From Streptomyces sp. NWU339 (GTDB taxonomy: Bacteria > Actinomycetota > Actinomycetes > Streptomycetales > Streptomycetaceae), in NCBI RefSeq assembly GCF_003143855.1, contig NZ_QFRK01000013.1:124091-188090 (forward strand): a DNA stretch of 64,000 nucleotides, written 5' to 3'. This document shows positions 35,829-45,575 of the stretch, one piece after another. The translations under genes were made by a program, and so were the position numbers. Within the stretch, counting starts at the first letter, position 1. Each line of letters begins with the position of its first letter. Below the pieces are notes generated by a model, which was not told where the DNA came from, ran no database searches, and was given only the letters and a program-made list of their open reading frames with translations.

Positions 35829-36761
35829 CTACTTCGTCGACTTGTGCGTCAACTGGCCCGGGATCGCGGCCATTCGCCGGCAGGCGTCGACCACGGCACG
35901 GTCCAGCTCGTCCAGGTCCCGCCCCTCCGCCACGGCCTTGGTGACCGTTCGCGCGGCGGTCTGCACGGTGAGGGCGCGGGCCGGGACGTCCAGGACGGCC
36001 CAGGGGTCGTCCCCCGGGCCGAACGCGGTTCCGCCCGCGGCCCGGTAGGCGTCGAGGAACCGTAGCCATTCCTCCCCCGGCAGCAGCCCGCAGGCGAACC
36101 AGGCCGCGGGGCGTGCGAGGTCCCAGGCCGGGGCGCCCACGCCGAGATCGTCGATGTCTATCAGCCGCCAGGGCCCCTCGGGCAGGCGCACCAGCTGGCC
36201 CAGGTGGAGATCGCCGTGGCACAGGGCGGCCGGCTGCGGCATGGGGGCCTCGGCGCGCGCCCAGGCGGGCAGGGCCGCCCAGGCCCACAGCACGGGAGCC
36301 ACAGCCGGGTGATCGCCGACGGCGCGGAGCCCGGCAACGGCACGGGCCGCCTTGAGGGGGCCGCGCATGTCCGGCGCCGACTCGGGCACGGGTGCGCGGT
36401 GCAGCAGGGCGAGCAGGGTACCGACGGCCTCCCAGGGGGCGGCGTCGGGATCGTCCGGGTCGACCGGGCTGCCGTACGGCCAGAAGGTCACGAGGCGTCC
36501 GTGCAGGTCGACCGGTGCCGGTCCGAGCGAGGGCAGGAACACGTCCGGGAGCCCGGCGGAAATGGTGAGGCGCCGGGCCAGCTCACCGGCGTCGGCGTCC
36601 GGGGCATGGGCCTTCGCGACGGTGTCCGCGTGCCGGACGACGGTGCCGTCCGCGCGGTCGGCCAGGGTGCCGGTCGCCCCGCAGGGGCAGGTGGGGGTGC
36701 GGGTGTGGGCGATGCCTTCGGCCCGGGCGGTGAGTTCGGGAAGGAGGGTGGTGGCTGTCAC
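35829..36761 (-). CDS. Aminoglycoside-phosphotransferase-like small-molecule kinase
   Basis: 310 residues. GTG at 36761 (VTATTLLPELTARAEG) has GGGAG about 8 bases upstream. The catalytic loop HGDLHLGQL (near residue 185) and metal site LIDIDDLGVG match the APH/choline-kinase fold. The N-terminal lobe is short and contains an unusual CPCG motif (about residue 27) that could bind metal. The substrate is unknown; resistance function should not be assumed, as streptomycetes have many such kinases. Confidence 0.82.
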   Translation of the reverse strand: MTATTLLPELTARAEGIAHTRTPTCPCGATGTLADRADGTVVRHADTVAKAHAPDADAGELARRLTISAGLPDVFLPSLGPAPVDLHGRLVTFWPYGSPVDPDDPDAAPWEAVGTLLALLHRAPVPESAPDMRGPLKAARAVAGLRAVGDHPAVAPVLWAWAALPAWARAEAPMPQPAALCHGDLHLGQLVRLPEGPWRLIDIDDLGVGAPAWDLARPAAWFACGLLPGEEWLRFLDAYRAAGGTAFGPGDDPWAVLDVPARALTVQTAARTVTKAVAEGRDLDELDRAVVDACRRMAAIPGQLTHKSTK

Positions 36762-36901
36762 GGGACTCCCTGGGTGCGGCCTGGGGAGAGGGTATGCGGG
36801 GGTGTGGCCGACGTTGGCGCCGGTCGTGCGAGGGGGGAAGCAGAGACACGGCTCACCGCAGTGACGAGGCAGCTGTACGCGCCGGCTCAGGCGCAAGAAA
36901 G

Positions 36902-36931
36902 TGCCGGCGCAGCTCCCCAGCTGCGCCGGCA
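36902..36931 (-). terminator. Terminator of the small membrane-protein gene
   Basis: Perfect 13-bp stem (36902-36914 with 36919-36931), 4-base loop, followed on the minus strand by CTTTCTTG. It lies 90 bases past the stop codon at 37021. Confidence 0.7.
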
Positions 36932-37020
36932 TTTGTGCCGTCCGCCGCACCCCCGTCCCCACGGGGTTTCATGGGTGGATGTCCCCGCCCGGACCGCTCT
37001 TCCGGGCCTGGGGTCGCCGC

Positions 37021-37230
37021 TCAGCGCCCCAGCATCTCGCCCACGGACGACGCTTGTGTGGCCACCGTCTCCCACCCGTCGAAGACGAGGAGGAGCAGGA
37101 CCGCCAGGGGGAGGGCCATGAGCGTCGCCACCACGGGGTGGCGACGGCCCTCGCGGCGCGGGCGGAACGCGGCGGTGCCCGCCTGCTGTACCCGCGTGCG
37201 GACGAGTGTCCGCGGTGCCGTGTGGGCCAT
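37021..37230 (-). CDS. Small membrane protein, 69 residues
   Basis: ATG at 37230 (MAHTAPRTLVRTRVQQAG) is preferred because AGGAGAG lies 6 bases upstream; a reading from 37260 is 10 residues longer. A basic N-terminal half is followed by one membrane helix (ATLMALPLAVLLLLVF) and a short outer tail ending EMLGR. Function unknown. Confidence 0.65.
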   Translation of the reverse strand: MAHTAPRTLVRTRVQQAGTAAFRPRREGRRHPVVATLMALPLAVLLLLVFDGWETVATQASSVGEMLGR

Positions 37231-37501
37231 GGCCCCTCTCCTGACCGTTTCTGTTGTCATGCTGCTTCAGGTGTCTTTGTGCGCCTTGGCAGCGGCGGGC
37301 GTCCGACCTCGGGGGACGAGTACCGCACCCGCCGCTCGATCTCAAATCTAGGGGCCCGGCGCCGCCCGGACGTCATGCCCTCGTACCGATTACCGGGCCT
37401 CCCGGAGGATGAGCCATGCCCTGCGGCGTACTCCCCTGGGTGGAGACGGACTCCTCCGTATCAGGGACATCCCCGAGGGGACGCCCCGCCCGTCCCCTCG
37501 C

Positions 37502-37732
37502 CTACTCGGAATCGTCCGCCCTCGGTACCGGCTGCTCGACCAGCGCGAGCACGCGGTTCGCCATGAAACGGGCGGTCCGCACCACCGAGCCCGTACGCGT
37601 GACTTCACTCACTTCCACCACGCCCCGGCGCACCGCTGTCTCCACCCTGCGGCCCGCCCTGCTCGCCACCACCTCGTACGTCCGCGTCGTGTCCCCCGCG
37701 TCCACGACTATCTCCACACGATCACCCTTCAC
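37502..37732 (-). CDS. Conserved hypothetical, 76 residues
   Basis: Starts on GTG at 37732 (VKGDRVEIVVDAGDTTRTYEVV) with GGGGGAT upstream. A compact beta-rich, charged protein with no membrane helix. The pattern of alternating hydrophobic residues (VEIVVDAG, VVEVSEVT, FMANRVLALVEQ) and normal third-position GC argue that it is real. Function unknown. It is divergent from the kinase gene. Confidence 0.68.
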   Translation of the reverse strand: MKGDRVEIVVDAGDTTRTYEVVASRAGRRVETAVRRGVVEVSEVTRTGSVVRTARFMANRVLALVEQPVPRADDSE

Positions 37733-37928
37733 TTGATCAATCCCCCTTCGGTGTCAAGTGGTTGGGATCATGCTCGGGCGCGGGCCCGGCCTGCTCGCGC
37801 CTTCCCCGACCACTCTTCAAGTTTCCCACCCACCACTGACAATCCGTCGTCACGAGAGGGCGCGGCCTCTGCGCACGGGAGCCCGGGGAAACGTAAGCTG
37901 AGGCACGTCACAGGACCGGGCAGCGGGG

Positions 37929-39317
37929 ATGAACATGGCGATGATGCGCCTGAGGCGCGAGGACCCGCGCGTCGTCGGCTCTTTCAGACTTCACCGGCGA
38001 CTCGGTGCGGGCGGGATGGGCGTCGTCTACCTGGGCTCCGACAAGAAGGGGCAGCGGGTGGCGCTGAAGGTCATCCGTCCCGATCTGGCGGAGGACCAGG
38101 AGTTCCGTTCGCGGTTCGCCCGCGAGGTCTCCGCCGCGCGCCGAATCCGCGGCGGGTGCACGGCCCGCCTGGTGGCCGCCGACCTGGACGCGGACCGGCC
38201 GTGGTTCGCCACGCAGTACGTCCCCGGCCCGTCGCTGCACGACCGGGTCGCCGACGAGGGGCCGCTCGGCGCGGCCGAGGTCGCCGCGGTCGGCGCGGCC
38301 CTGTCGGAGGGGCTGGTCGCCGTGCACGAGGCCGGGGTGGTGCACCGGGACCTGAAGCCGTCCAACATCCTGCTGTCCCCGAAGGGACCGCGGATCATCG
38401 ACTTCGGCATCGCCTGGGCCACCGGCGCCTCGACGCTCACCCACGTCGGTACGGCGGTCGGCTCCCCCGGCTTCCTCGCCCCGGAACAGGTGCGCGGTGC
38501 GGCCGTCACCCCGGCCACGGACGTGTTCTCGCTGGGCGCCACGCTCGCGTACGCGTCGATGGGCGACTCGCCCTTCGGGCACGGCAGTTCCGAGGTGATG
38601 CTGTACCGCGTCGTGCACGAGGAGGCTCATCTGCACGATGTCCCGGACGCGTTGGCGCCGCTCGTCCGCGCCTGTCTGGCGAAGGACCCCGAGGAGCGGC
38701 CCAGCACCCTCCAGTTGTCGCTGCGGCTCAAGGAGATCGCCGCACGGGAGGGCCAGGGATTCGCCGACGTACGTCCGCCCGCACCCCGCGGCGCGGAGCC
38801 GGAGCGGATGACCGGGCGGCAGTCCGGGACCCATCCGGACCGCGTGCAGCGCCGGGCCCCGGGTCAGCAGGGCACGCCCGGGGGCCGGGCCACTCCCCCG
38901 CCGTCCGGGGCGTCCGCCGGACGCGGTGCCGCTCCGGCCGGGAGCGGACCGTCGCCGCGGCGCGGCGACCGGCGGGTGCCCGCGGCGCGCGGGAGCGGCC
39001 CGTCACGCGGTGGCGCCTCGCGCGGTGGTACGCCGTCCCGGTCCGGCCCGCGGTCCACGTCGGGGTCGCAGAACCCGACCCGGTCGGGCACCGGCTCCCG
39101 TCGTCCCGGACCCCGGACGGCGGGTGGCGGGCTGCGGCCGGCCAATCCGCGGCTGCTCCGGCAGCGGCTGTTCGTGTTCGTCGTGGTGACGCTGGTCGTC
39201 GCGGTCGGCATCGCCCTGGTGCAGGGCTGCCAGGGCCCGGCCCACGGACTCGGCGACGACGGCAACAGCGGCGGCAACGGCGTGCGGACCCAGCAGGGGC
39301 AGGGGTGGAGCGGCTAG
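37929..39317 (+). CDS. Membrane-anchored Ser/Thr protein kinase
   Basis: 462-residue Hanks-type kinase. Kinase domain at about 17-270: glycine loop LGAGGMGVVYLG, ATP Lys in VALKVI, catalytic loop HRDLKPSN, DFGIAW, GSPGFLAPEQ and D-x-W-like ATDVFSLGATLAY. A long Pro/Arg/Gly/Ser-rich linker (about 275-415) leads to one membrane helix (RLFVFVVVTLVVAVGIALV) and a short extracellular tail with no PASTA or other sensor domain. The signal it senses is unknown. ATG at 37929. Confidence 0.9.
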   Translation: MNMAMMRLRREDPRVVGSFRLHRRLGAGGMGVVYLGSDKKGQRVALKVIRPDLAEDQEFRSRFAREVSAARRIRGGCTARLVAADLDADRPWFATQYVPGPSLHDRVADEGPLGAAEVAAVGAALSEGLVAVHEAGVVHRDLKPSNILLSPKGPRIIDFGIAWATGASTLTHVGTAVGSPGFLAPEQVRGAAVTPATDVFSLGATLAYASMGDSPFGHGSSEVMLYRVVHEEAHLHDVPDALAPLVRACLAKDPEERPSTLQLSLRLKEIAAREGQGFADVRPPAPRGAEPERMTGRQSGTHPDRVQRRAPGQQGTPGGRATPPPSGASAGRGAAPAGSGPSPRRGDRRVPAARGSGPSRGGASRGGTPSRSGPRSTSGSQNPTRSGTGSRRPGPRTAGGGLRPANPRLLRQRLFVFVVVTLVVAVGIALVQGCQGPAHGLGDDGNSGGNGVRTQQGQGWSG

Positions 39318-39459
39318 GAACCGACGGTGCGGGGCGAGCTCGTGCCCGAGCGGTGTGTGTCGAGGACGGGCCGGGACGGCTGACCCGGCAGGGGTCCGGA
39401 CCCGCGCCCGCCGAGCCCTCCGTCTTCGGATCAGTCTCCGGCTCGTGCTTCGGTACCCC

Positions 39460-40278
39460 TCACGGGGCAGGTCTGCCCGTCGCCACCGCGTAGAAGGCGA
39501 CCGCGGCCGCGGCGCCCACGTTGAGGGAGTCGACGCCGTGGGACATCGGGATGCGGACCCGTTCGTCGGCCGCGACCAGGGCCTGGGCGGACAGCCCGTC
39601 GCCCTCCGCGCCCAGCATGAGGGCGACCCGGTCCATCCGGTGCGGGGCGGCCTCGTCGAGGCTTCGGGCCTTCTCGTCGGGTGTCAGGGCCAGGAGTGTG
39701 AAGCCCTCCTCGCGGACCGTTTCCAGGCTCTTGGGCCAGTTGTCCAGCCGGGCGTACGGCACGGAGAAGACCGCGCCCATGGAGACCTTGACACTGCGGC
39801 GGTAGAGCGGGTCGGCGCAGTCCGGGGAGAGCAGGACGGCGTCCATGCCGAGGGCCGCCGCCGAGCGGAAGATGGCCCCGATGTTGGTGTGGTCGTTGAC
39901 CGACTCCATGATCACCACCCGGCGGGTGGTGCGGAGGAGTTCGGCCGCCGTGGGCAGTGGCTTGCGCTGCATGGAGGCGAGCGCGCCGCGGTGCACGTGG
40001 TAGCCGGTGACCCGTTCGGCGAGTTCTGGGCTCACGGCGTAGACCGGCGCGGGGAGTTCGTCGATGACGTCGCGCATGACGTCGACCCACTTGGCCGAGA
40101 GCAGCATGGAGCGCATCTCGTAGCCCGCGTCCTTGGCGCGTCTGATGACCTTCTCGCCCTCGGCGATGAACAGGCCCTCGGCGGGTTCGCGTGTGCGGCG
40201 CAACTCCACGTCGGTCAGGCCCGTGTAGTCGTGCAGGCGCGGGTCGTCGGGGTCCTCAAGGGTGATGAGATCGGCCAC
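39460..40278 (-). CDS. SpoU/TrmH-family RNA 2'-O-methyltransferase
   Basis: 272-residue SPOUT methyltransferase using S-adenosylmethionine. The three SPOUT motifs are present: NDHTNIGAIFRSAAALG (motif 1), LMLGAEGDGLS (motif 2) and IPMSHGVDSLNVGAAAAV (motif 3). An N-terminal substrate-binding region (GLFIAEGEKVIRRA) resembles L30e-type RNA-binding domains. GTG at 40278 (VADLITLEDPDD). The exact target, 23S rRNA or tRNA, cannot be read from the sequence. Confidence 0.88.
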   Translation of the reverse strand: MADLITLEDPDDPRLHDYTGLTDVELRRTREPAEGLFIAEGEKVIRRAKDAGYEMRSMLLSAKWVDVMRDVIDELPAPVYAVSPELAERVTGYHVHRGALASMQRKPLPTAAELLRTTRRVVIMESVNDHTNIGAIFRSAAALGMDAVLLSPDCADPLYRRSVKVSMGAVFSVPYARLDNWPKSLETVREEGFTLLALTPDEKARSLDEAAPHRMDRVALMLGAEGDGLSAQALVAADERVRIPMSHGVDSLNVGAAAAVAFYAVATGRPAP

Positions 40279-40367
40279 AGGGGTGATACTGCCTTGTCCT
40301 GGATGGGGTGCCAACGGCCGGGACCGGCCGTGTTACCGAGGGTTACTTCCGGATGGGTCGCCCGGGG

Positions 40368-41627
40368 TCACCGCGAGGCCCGCGAAGGCTTCGGAGCCTG
40401 CGCGGACGGGGGGCCGACGTTCACGACCTCCCCGATGACGATCACCGCCGGCGGTTTGACCTCCTCGGCGCGGACGGTCTCGGCGACCGTGGCGAGGGTG
40501 GCGTCGACGCGGCGCTGCGCGGCCGTGGTGCCCTCCTGGACCAGGGCGACCGGGGTGTCCGGGGACCTGCCGTGCGCCACGAGGGTCTCGGCGATCCGGC
40601 CGATCTTGTCGACACCCATGAGGACCACCAGGGTGCCGGTCAGCTTCGCCAGGGACGGCCAGTCGGCCAGGGAACGCTCGTCGTCGGGCGCGACATGGCC
40701 GCTGACCACGGTGAACTCATGGGCCACACCGCGGTGGGTGACCGGAATCCCGGCAGCGCCCGGCACCGAGATGGAGCTGGAGATGCCGGGGACGACCGTG
40801 CACGGGATGCCCGCCTCGGCGAGCGCCTGAAGCTCCTCCATGCCGCGGCCGAAGACATACGGGTCGCCGCCCTTGAGCCGGACCACCGACTTGCCCTGCC
40901 TGGCGTGTTCGATCAGCGCGTTGTTGATGGCCTCCTGCGCCATGAACCGGCCGTACGGGATCTTCGCCGCGTCGATCACCTCGACGTGCGGCGGGAGTTC
41001 GGCCAGCAGGTCACGCGGGCCGAGCCGGTCGGCGATGACGACGTCCGCCTCGGCGAGCAGCCGGCGGCCGCGCACGGTGATCAGGTCCGGGTCGCCGGGA
41101 CCACCGCCGACCAGGGCGACGCCCGGGGTGCGGGTGCGGTGGTGCGGGGCGACGAGGGTGCCGTCGCGCAGGCCCTCGACCACGGCGTCACGGATGGCGG
41201 CGGTGCGGCGGGGGTCGCGGCCCTTGGCGTCCGTGGTGAGGACGGCGACGGTGACGCCCTCGCTGTGCCCGGTGGCCGGGGTCCAGGCGGTGGCCCGGTC
41301 CGCGTCGTCGGAACGGACGCACCAGACGCGGTGGCGTTCCGCCTCGGCGGAGGCCCGGGTGTTGGCCTCGTCGTCGCCGGTGGCGATCAGGGCGTACCAG
41401 GCGTCCGCGAGGTCGCCCTCGGTGTACCGGCGCCGCTGCCAGGTGATCTCGCCGGCGTCCGCCATCGCCTCCACCGACGGCGTCGCCTCGGGGGAGATCA
41501 GAAGGATGTCGCCGCCGGCCGCGATGAGGGCGGGCAGGCGACGCTGGGCGACCTGGCCACCGCCGAGCACGACCACTCGACGGCCGGTGAGGCGGAGGCC
41601 CACGGGGTAGGCGGGGTGTTCGGCCAT
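40368..41627 (-). CDS. cobA: Uroporphyrinogen-III C-methyltransferase with N-terminal precorrin-2 dehydrogenase domain
   Basis: 419-residue CysG-like fusion. The N-terminal 150 residues have a Rossmann loop (VVVLGGGQVAQRRL) and the siroheme-synthase dehydrogenase/chelatase layout. The C-terminal SAM-dependent methyltransferase has GGGPGDPDLITVRG, DRLG, VVRLKGGDPYVFGRG and PGISSSISVPGAAGIPVTHRG. It turns uroporphyrinogen III into precorrin-2 for cobalamin and siroheme. ATG at 41627. It follows cobT on the same strand after a strong terminator, so it may have its own promoter. Confidence 0.92.
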   Translation of the reverse strand: MAEHPAYPVGLRLTGRRVVVLGGGQVAQRRLPALIAAGGDILLISPEATPSVEAMADAGEITWQRRRYTEGDLADAWYALIATGDDEANTRASAEAERHRVWCVRSDDADRATAWTPATGHSEGVTVAVLTTDAKGRDPRRTAAIRDAVVEGLRDGTLVAPHHRTRTPGVALVGGGPGDPDLITVRGRRLLAEADVVIADRLGPRDLLAELPPHVEVIDAAKIPYGRFMAQEAINNALIEHARQGKSVVRLKGGDPYVFGRGMEELQALAEAGIPCTVVPGISSSISVPGAAGIPVTHRGVAHEFTVVSGHVAPDDERSLADWPSLAKLTGTLVVLMGVDKIGRIAETLVAHGRSPDTPVALVQEGTTAAQRRVDATLATVAETVRAEEVKPPAVIVIGEVVNVGPPSAQAPKPSRASR

Positions 41628-41719
41628 GAGGTGCGGCTCCTCGTACAGGCGGCGTGCGCGGGCGCTACGGCACTGGAGCGGCCCTGACGTGCGGTGTGCG
41701 GATGGGGACTTCAGCGTAC

Positions 41720-41759
41720 GGCGGGGGCGGGGGCGGCGGTCGTCGCCCCCGCCCCCGCC
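41720..41759 (-). terminator. Terminator after cobT
   Basis: Perfect 16-bp stem (41720-41735 with 41744-41759), 8-base loop, 10 bases past the cobT stop on the minus strand. Confidence 0.7.
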
Positions 41760-41768
41760 GGGTGCCTG

Positions 41769-44700
41769 CTACTTCTCGGTGACGCCCGCCGAGTCGAACG
41801 TCGCCACCTCGTGCATGGCGCGCGCCGTGCTCTGCACCATCGGCAGTGCGAGCAGCGCGCCCGTGCCCTCGCCGAGGCGCAGGTCGAGGTCGACCAGCGG
41901 GCGCAGACCCAGCTTGTTGAGGGCGGCCACATGGCCGGGCTCGGCGCTGCGGTGTCCGGCGATGCAGGCGGCCAGCACCTCGGGTGCGATGGCACGGGCC
42001 ACCAGGGCCGCGGCCCCGGCGCTGACGCCGTCCAGGATCACCGGCGTACGCAGCGACGCGCCGCCGAGGAGCAGGCCGACCATGGCCGCGTGCTCGAAGC
42101 CGCCGACGGCGGCGAGGACGCCGAGGGGGTCGGCCGGATCCGGCTGGTGCAGTTCGAGAGCGCGGCGCACGACCTCGGTCTTGCGGACCAGGGTCTCGTC
42201 GTTGATGCCGGTGCCCCGGCCGGTGACCTCCGCCGGGTCCGCGCCGGTGAAGACCGAGATCAGGGCGGCGGACGCGGTGGTGTTGGCGATGCCCATCTCA
42301 CCGGTGAGCAGGGCCTTGTTGCCGGCCGCGACCAGGTCGCGGGCGGTCTCGATACCCACCTCGATGGCCTGCTTGGCCTCCTCGCGGGTCATCGCGGGGC
42401 CGGCGGTCATGTCGGAGGTTCCGGCCCGGACCTTGCGCGGCAGCAGCCCGGGGGTGGCCGGAAGGTCGGAGGCCACGCCCACGTCCACGACGCAGACCTC
42501 GGCGCCCACCTGGGTGGCGAAGGCGTTGCAGACCGCTCCCCCGCCGAGGAAGTTGGCCACCATCTGGGCGGTGACCTCCTGCGGCCACGGGGTGACGCCC
42601 TGGGCGTGCACGCCGTGGTCACCCGCGAAGACCGCGACGGCCGCGGGCTCCGGGACGGGCGGCGGGCACTGGCGGGACAGCCCGGCCAGCTGCGCGGAGA
42701 TGATCTCCAGCATGCCGAGCGCGCCGGCCGGCTTGGTCATGCGCTTCTGCCGCTCCCACGCCTCGCCGAGCGCCTTGGCGTCCAGCGGACGGATCTGCGC
42801 AACGGTCTCCGCGAGCAGGTCGTGCGGGTCCTCGCCGGGCAGCGCACGCCTGCCGTAGGTCTCCTCGTGCACGACCCAGGACAGCGGGCGGCGCTTGGAC
42901 CAGCCCGCCTGCATCAGCTCGGGCTCGTCCGGGAACTCGTCGACGTAGCCCACGCAGAGGTAGGCGACGACCTCGAGGTGCTCGGGCAGGCCCAGCGCGC
43001 GGACCATCTCGCGCTCGTCGAAGAAGCTGACCCAGCCGACCCCGAGTCCCTCGGCGCGCGCGGCGAGCCACAGGTTCTCGACGGCCAGCGCGGAGGAGTA
43101 CGGCGCCATCTGGGGCTGGGTGTGCCGGCCCAGGGTGTGCCGGCCGCCGCGGGTCGGGTCGGCGGTGACGACGATGTTCACCGGGGTGTCGAGGATGGCC
43201 TCGATCTTCAGTTCCTTGAACTGCTTCGCCCGGCCCTTGGGCAGGGACTTGGCGTAGGCGTCGCGCTGACGCGTGGCCAGTTCGTGCATGCCGCGCCGGG
43301 TCTCGGCGGAACGGATGACGACGAAGTCCCAGGGCTGCGAGTGGCCCACGGAGGGCGCCGTGTGGGCGGCCTCCAGGACCCGGAGCAGGACCTCGTGCGG
43401 GATGGGGTCGTCGCGGAAGCCGTTGCGGATGTCCCGGCGCTCCCGCATGACCTTCAGTACGGCCTCGCGCTCGGCGGCGTCGTAGCCGGGGGCGGGAGGA
43501 CCGGCGGGCGGTGCGGCGTCGGGCACTCCGGCGCCCTGGGTGTCCAGGTCGTCCGGGTCCTGGGCGGGTTCGCTCTGCGCGGGTTCGTTCTGGGCCGGCT
43601 CGTTCTGCACCGGCTCGTTCTGGGCCGGCGTGGTGGGCACCGCGCCGGTGTCGGCGGCGTCGGCCGGGCGGGGTGCGGGCACCGGGGTGGCGGCTTCCGG
43701 CGCGGGCTGTTCCTCGGTGGGGAGGATCAGGGGCTGCGGCGGCGTCGGCGCGAGGTGCGGGGTGGCCGGAACGCTCGCCTCAACGGAGACGAGCTCTTCC
43801 GGCGTCTGCTCCGGCTGGGCCTCCGGGAGAACAGTGCCGTCGGGGGCCGACCCGAGTCCGGCGGGAGGGGCCGCGTCCGGGGTGGGGGCCTCGGCACCCG
43901 AGGGGGCCGGGGACCCGGGAAGCGGCGCCCACGCCTCCTGGACGGGCGGGGCGGAGGGGGCGGTCGGAGCCTGGGGCTGGGTCTGGGCCTGCTGCGGTCC
44001 CTGGGCCGGGGACACGACCGGGTGGTGCTCGCTGTTCGGGCTCTCGGTGGCCGGCTCGGCCTCCGCCCGTCGGAGAAGCGGTTCGGCTGCCGCGACGGGA
44101 GCGGACTCCGCGTCAGGAGCGGGTGCGGCGGTCTCGGGGGCCTCGACCGTCTCCGCCGGGCCGGGAGCGGGCGCGGGAACCGGCTGCTCCGTTTCCGTTG
44201 CGGAGATGTGCCCGGGTGCCGGAACGCCGTCAGCGGCAACCAGAGGTACGGAGGCTGACGCCTCATCGTCCCCGACAGCGGTCACGGCAGGGGCGGCCAC
44301 GTGCGGGGCGGCCGGATCGGCGACCGGGCCGTGGGGATCGTGGGCCCCGGCGTCCGCCTCGTCGGTCGCCGCGGGGACGGCGGCGTCGCCGGTCGTCGTC
44401 CCCGCCTCGGGGGCGGCGGCATCCGCTGCGCCCGCGGCGGGTCGGTCGGCGTCGGGGGTGACGCTCTCCGGCGTCCGAGCGGTCACGGACTCCTGGTCCG
44501 AAGCTCCCGGCACCACGGCGACGACGGGGGTGGACGCCTCCTGCCCCGCGACCTCGGCCCCGGTGCCCACAGCGTCGGCCGCCTCGGCGGCCTGTCCGTC
44601 GACAACCGGTGCCGGAACGGTCCCGGCGCCCTGGCCGGCCTCCGGAGCGACGGGAGGTACGGCGTCCGCGGCAGGGCCCGTGCCGGACCCGTTCGCATCG

Positions 44701-45575
44701 GCCGCCGTCGGCGCGGGCGCACTTCCAGCGCCCTCGGCACGCTCGGGGTCCTGCGCCCCCTGTCCGGAACCGGTGTCCGTGCCGGAGGTCCCCGCCTCGC
44801 CCTGCGATGCCTCCGCGACCGCTGCCACCACCGGTGCAGGTGTCTCCGGCGCCACAGAGGTCTCCGTTGCCGCAGGTGCCGCCGGGGTCTGCGCCGTCGC
44901 CGCCGGCACAACGTCCTGCGGCTCGACCTGCGCCCCGGCGGTGGCGCCCGCCTCCGTGGAGACGCGGGCGACGAGCGCCTGGGCGGCGCCCACCGGCCGC
45001 GGCGACGGAACAACCGTTTCCGCTTGGGCCGTCGTGCCCGCGCCCACCGGCGCCGGGGCGCCCCAGGGCTCCGCCGTCTGCGGGGCCGCCTCCCGGGGGC
45101 GCGGCACGTCGAGGTACTCGGGGCCGACGGTCGGCGGGCCGACCTGGCGCACCGGCACGTCGGCCGGGCCTCGGTCGGCGAGCGAGCGGACCGGGCCAGT
45201 GGTGGCACTGGGGATGGGCGGGCCGAGGTGCAGCGGACGGCGCGGCGCCGCCGGTTCGCGCGTGAACGCCCGGCCGGGTGCCTGCGCCCGCTCCGGTTCG
45301 GGGAGGCGGACACCGCCGAGGTCGACCGAGCCGGTGTCCCGGCCGGCCGTCTCGTGCGGTCCCGGCTCGTGCACGGTCTCGACGACCGGCTCGGGCACGG
45401 GTGGGGCGACCTCGTTGCCCCAGGCGCCCTGGGCACCGGGCAGCAGCAGCTCTTCGTCTTCGGCGGAACTCTCGGAGAGGTAGGTGTACGGGTCGGGCGC
45501 GGGGACGCCCGGCTGCTCCACCATGCCTGCGTTCTCCGGCAGTCCCTCGCCCGGGACCTGGCCGGTGTCGGTCAT
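41769..45575 (-). CDS. cobT: BluB-CobT fusion with a ~690-residue disordered N-terminus
   Basis: 1268-residue protein. ATG at 45575 (MTDTGQVPGEG) with GAGGGG upstream. Residues 1 to ~690 are Pro/Ala/Glu/Val/Thr-rich and without a fold, with a short NEPAQ tandem near 43570-43615. Residues ~696-905 are BluB-like (RERRDIRNGFRDDPI, GLGVGWVSFFDEREM), which in the family breaks FMN to make 5,6-dimethylbenzimidazole. Residues ~925-1268 are CobT (AGDHGVHAQGVTPWP, GEMGIANTTASAAL, and catalytic Glu in RLGEGTGALLALP), which attaches ribose phosphate to that base. The fusion joins two consecutive steps of lower-ligand synthesis. Confidence 0.92.
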   Translation of the reverse strand: MTDTGQVPGEGLPENAGMVEQPGVPAPDPYTYLSESSAEDEELLLPGAQGAWGNEVAPPVPEPVVETVHEPGPHETAGRDTGSVDLGGVRLPEPERAQAPGRAFTREPAAPRRPLHLGPPIPSATTGPVRSLADRGPADVPVRQVGPPTVGPEYLDVPRPREAAPQTAEPWGAPAPVGAGTTAQAETVVPSPRPVGAAQALVARVSTEAGATAGAQVEPQDVVPAATAQTPAAPAATETSVAPETPAPVVAAVAEASQGEAGTSGTDTGSGQGAQDPERAEGAGSAPAPTAADANGSGTGPAADAVPPVAPEAGQGAGTVPAPVVDGQAAEAADAVGTGAEVAGQEASTPVVAVVPGASDQESVTARTPESVTPDADRPAAGAADAAAPEAGTTTGDAAVPAATDEADAGAHDPHGPVADPAAPHVAAPAVTAVGDDEASASVPLVAADGVPAPGHISATETEQPVPAPAPGPAETVEAPETAAPAPDAESAPVAAAEPLLRRAEAEPATESPNSEHHPVVSPAQGPQQAQTQPQAPTAPSAPPVQEAWAPLPGSPAPSGAEAPTPDAAPPAGLGSAPDGTVLPEAQPEQTPEELVSVEASVPATPHLAPTPPQPLILPTEEQPAPEAATPVPAPRPADAADTGAVPTTPAQNEPVQNEPAQNEPAQSEPAQDPDDLDTQGAGVPDAAPPAGPPAPGYDAAEREAVLKVMRERRDIRNGFRDDPIPHEVLLRVLEAAHTAPSVGHSQPWDFVVIRSAETRRGMHELATRQRDAYAKSLPKGRAKQFKELKIEAILDTPVNIVVTADPTRGGRHTLGRHTQPQMAPYSSALAVENLWLAARAEGLGVGWVSFFDEREMVRALGLPEHLEVVAYLCVGYVDEFPDEPELMQAGWSKRRPLSWVVHEETYGRRALPGEDPHDLLAETVAQIRPLDAKALGEAWERQKRMTKPAGALGMLEIISAQLAGLSRQCPPPVPEPAAVAVFAGDHGVHAQGVTPWPQEVTAQMVANFLGGGAVCNAFATQVGAEVCVVDVGVASDLPATPGLLPRKVRAGTSDMTAGPAMTREEAKQAIEVGIETARDLVAAGNKALLTGEMGIANTTASAALISVFTGADPAEVTGRGTGINDETLVRKTEVVRRALELHQPDPADPLGVLAAVGGFEHAAMVGLLLGGASLRTPVILDGVSAGAAALVARAIAPEVLAACIAGHRSAEPGHVAALNKLGLRPLVDLDLRLGEGTGALLALPMVQSTARAMHEVATFDSAGVTEK

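Noticed and set aside
35829..36761. Aminoglycoside resistance gene
   Set aside because: Only the generic kinase fold is visible; there is no evidence for an antibiotic substrate.
41694..45483. Long open frames on the plus strand (up to 854 codons) opposite cobT
   Set aside because: They are shadows of the GC-rich, stop-free low-complexity region and lack ribosome sites and recognisable domains.
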